Source: UCB3 sp964415605 (GTDB lineage Bacteria; Chloroflexota; Anaerolineae; Epilineales; Epilineaceae). Taken from it: DNA of 6,840 nt. The position numbers and the translations under genes are program-made. This document shows, piece by piece, positions 5,165-6,840 of the stretch (the first letter of the stretch is position 1; every line of letters begins with the position of its first letter). The notes beneath the pieces were generated by a model, which was not told the origin of the DNA, ran no database searches, and saw nothing but the letters and a program-made list of their open reading frames with translations. The stretch lies in the NCBI GenBank assembly GCA_964415605.1, contig CAYQBA010000219.1, positions 1 through 6,840 on the forward strand, written 5' to 3'.

Positions 5165-6772
5165 ATGCGGCTGGTGACCAGCAGCGAGATGCGGGCGATC
5201 GAGGCGGCGGCCGATGCCGCCGGCCTGTCGTTCGCGGCCATGATGGACCGGGCCGGCGCGGCGGTGGCCGACGCGGTCGACCGCCTGGCCCCGGGCGGAC
5301 CGGTCGTCGTGCTCGCCGGACCCGGCCACAACGGCGGCGACGGGCTGGTGGCGGCGCGCCGGCTGGCAGACGCCGGGCATGACGTGCGCGTGCTCCTGTG
5401 GCGCCGCGCGGCGGCCGGCGATCCGCTGGTGGCCGCGCTCGCCGGCGACCCGGCCGTCGCATGGGCCCACACCGACGATGCCGGCGCGCTCGACCGGCTC
5501 GCCGGGTGGCTGGGCGAGGCGGACATCGCGGTGGACGCCCTCCTCGGCACCGGCGCCGACCGGCCGCTGGGCGGCACGGTGGCCGCGATCCTCGACGCCG
5601 TGCGCGCACGGCGCGACCGGCTGCTCGTCGTCGCCGTCGACCTCCCGACGGGGCTCGGTGCCGACAACGGTCGGCTCGACCCGCACGCCGTCCCGGCCGA
5701 CGTCACGGTCACGTTCGGCTACCCCAAGGTCGGCCAGATGACCGCGGCGGGCGCCGCCGCGGCCGGTGCCCTCACCCTCGACGGCATCGGCATCCCGGAG
5801 GCCATCGGCGACGCCGCCGACCACCGCGGCGGGCGCGCGATCCCGCCGCCGGCGCTCGAGGTCAGCACGGCCGAAGAGGTCGCGGCGCGGCTGCCGGATC
5901 GGCCGCCGGACGCCCACAAGGGCACGTTCGGCAGCGTCCTCGTCGTCGCCGGGTCGGGGCGCTTCACGGGCGCGGCCTACTTCGCCGGCGCGGCCGCGTA
6001 CCGGTCCGGCTGCGGGCTGGCGACGCTGGCGGTGCCGCGCGGCATCCAATCCGCACTGGCGGCGCGCCTGCCGGAGGCCACGTGGCTCGGGCTGCCCGAG
6101 GCCGGCGTCGACGGGGTCATCGACCCCAGCGCAGCGGCCGCCGTCGCCGAGGCGTGGGGCGCGCATGCGGCCGTCGTGCTCGGGCCCGGTCTGACGACGC
6201 GGCCCGCGGCGCGCGCCTTCGTCGAGGCGCTGCTCGACCTCGCCCGACGCCGCGCGCCCGGCGCGGCCGAGCCCGATCCCGCGCCTCCACCGCCCATGGT
6301 CGTCGACGCCGATGCCCTCAACCTCATCGCCCAGATCGCCGGCGGGCCGGCGCGGCTGCCGCGCGGGTGCGTGTTGACCCCCCACCCGCGCGAGATGGCC
6401 CGGCTCACCGGGCTCGACGTCGAGGCGATCAACGCCGACCGCATCGGGTGCGCGCGCCGGGCGGCGGCCGATTGGGGCCACGTGGTGGTGCTGAAGGGGG
6501 CCTTCACCGTCGTCGCCGCGCCCGGCGGGCACGCCACGGTCAACCCGTTCGCGGTGCCCGCGCTGGCCACGGCCGGCACCGGCGACATCCTGTCCGGTGT
6601 CATCGCCGGGCTGATCGCCCAGGGGCTCGACGGCTACGCGGCCGCGGTGGTCGCGACCCACGTCCACGCGCTGGCCGGCGAGATCGCGGCCGACCGCGTC
6701 GGTGCCCGCGGCGTGATGGCGAGCGACGTGCTGGCCGCCGTGCCCGCAGCGCTGGCGGATCTGGACGGCTAG
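5165..6772 (+). CDS. nnr: Bifunctional NAD(P)H-hydrate epimerase / ADP-dependent NAD(P)H-hydrate dehydratase
   Basis: This enzyme repairs damaged NADHX and NADPHX: the N-terminal domain interconverts the R and S epimers, and the C-terminal domain dehydrates the S form, in most bacteria using ADP. At 535 residues it is a little longer than the usual ~500. The YjeF_N domain (about 1-230) has the nucleotide loop GPGHNGGDG at 52-60 (GPGNNGGDG is usual), DALLGTG at 124-130 and VDLPTG at 158-163 (VD-I/L-PSG is usual). The C-terminal ribokinase-like domain (about 240-530) shows HKGTFGSVLVVAGS at 251-264, VVLGPGL at 337-343, DADALNLIA at 381-389, LTPHPRE at 404-410, VVLKGAFTVV at 441-450 and the anion-hole GTGD at 471-474. 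A Pro/Ala-rich linker at 361-377 accounts for some extra length. ATG 5165 has GGAGGAG at 5150-5156, 8 nt upstream. No AT-rich promoter is visible in the 45 bp after the preceding hairpin, so its promoter is unresolved. Confidence 0.95.
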   Translation: MRLVTSSEMRAIEAAADAAGLSFAAMMDRAGAAVADAVDRLAPGGPVVVLAGPGHNGGDGLVAARRLADAGHDVRVLLWRRAAAGDPLVAALAGDPAVAWAHTDDAGALDRLAGWLGEADIAVDALLGTGADRPLGGTVAAILDAVRARRDRLLVVAVDLPTGLGADNGRLDPHAVPADVTVTFGYPKVGQMTAAGAAAAGALTLDGIGIPEAIGDAADHRGGRAIPPPALEVSTAEEVAARLPDRPPDAHKGTFGSVLVVAGSGRFTGAAYFAGAAAYRSGCGLATLAVPRGIQSALAARLPEATWLGLPEAGVDGVIDPSAAAAVAEAWGAHAAVVLGPGLTTRPAARAFVEALLDLARRRAPGAAEPDPAPPPPMVVDADALNLIAQIAGGPARLPRGCVLTPHPREMARLTGLDVEAINADRIGCARRAAADWGHVVVLKGAFTVVAAPGGHATVNPFAVPALATAGTGDILSGVIAGLIAQGLDGYAAAVVATHVHALAGEIAADRVGARGVMASDVLAAVPAALADLDG

Positions 6773-6778
6773 CCCCGC

Positions 6779-6798
6779 GCCGGCGGGTCAGCGCCGGC
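6779..6798. terminator. Short hairpin between convergent genes (weak)
   Basis: GCCGGCG at 6779-6785 pairs with CGCCGGC at 6792-6798 around a 6-nt loop. It follows the nnr stop (6770-6772) and overlaps the end of the minus-strand fragment, whose stop codon lies in the loop. Seven GC pairs without a T-run could end transcripts from both sides but could also be chance. Confidence 0.25.
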
Positions 6799-6840
6799 CG
6801 AGCCGCTGGACGGCCGCCGCCCGCAGGGCCGGGTCGCCGG
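6788..6840 (-). CDS. C-terminal end of a convergent gene, possibly HEAT-repeat protein (partial)
   Basis: Reading the minus strand from the right edge gives 16 open codons, GDPALRAAAVQRLGRR, and then TGA at 6790-6788. The pattern 'D-P-x-L-R-x-A-A-x-x-x-L-G' is that of the second helix of a HEAT or HEAT-like (PBS lyase) repeat, where D-x-x-V/L-R-x-A-A-x-x-L-G is usual. The stop lies 15 bp from the nnr stop, a typical convergent arrangement. With only 16 residues visible the call rests on composition and pattern alone; an unrelated Ala/Arg-rich C-terminus is possible. Confidence 0.4.
   Translation of the reverse strand, partial: GDPALRAAAVQRLGRR

Noticed and set aside
3550..5712. 720-codon minus-strand open frame across the exported protein and nnr
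   Set aside because: It crosses two well-supported plus-strand genes and the hairpin region, and its translation is low-complexity Arg/Ala/Pro/Ser.
4976..6667. 563-codon minus-strand open frame across nnr
   Set aside because: Shadow of nnr; no recognisable domain, and the opposite strand carries every Nnr motif.

Overview
The window is very GC-rich DNA with tightly packed bacterial genes on both strands. It holds three complete plus-strand genes, one complete minus-strand gene, and a gene fragment at each edge. The gene set resembles genomes of the phylum Chloroflexota (Anaerolineae-like): a large GT39-type membrane glycosyltransferase with a beta-sandwich tail, a bacterial AsnRS of the EGTSTLF...SGQLY type, and a secreted repeat protein with Pro/Thr/Gly linkers. 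This assignment is inference from protein style; no rRNA or other marker is present.

Layout. (1) 1-1626 +: C-terminal 541 residues of a polytopic glycosyltransferase whose start lies off the left edge. (2) 1627-1677: a strong hairpin between convergent genes, probably a shared terminator. (3) 1678-1932 -: an unrecognised 84-residue protein with a near-perfect Shine-Dalgarno and a long hairpin in its leader. (4) 1933-2224: a divergent control region with one perfect TATAAT on each strand, in DNA otherwise almost devoid of AT-rich hexamers. (5) 2225-3559 +: asnS, asparaginyl-tRNA synthetase. (6) 3628-5031 +: a secreted protein of about six beta-propeller-like repeats, one of them split by an 81-residue Pro/Gly/Thr-rich insert. 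(7) 5032-5164: two consecutive inverted repeats, a 22-bp perfect palindrome and a 17-bp-stem hairpin. (8) 5165-6772 +: nnr, the bifunctional NAD(P)HX repair enzyme. (9) 6788-6840 -: the last 16 codons of a convergent gene with a HEAT-repeat-like end.

Functionally this is mostly housekeeping (tRNA charging, nicotinamide cofactor repair) beside cell-envelope genes (glycosyltransferase, exported repeat protein). The genes do not form an obvious single pathway. asnS and the exported protein could share a transcript, since only 68 bp without a visible terminator or promoter separate them; nnr is set apart by the hairpins. I see no CRISPR array, mobile element, tRNA or defence module. The least explained parts are the small minus-strand gene with its structured leader, the exported repeat protein, and the tandem palindromes after it.
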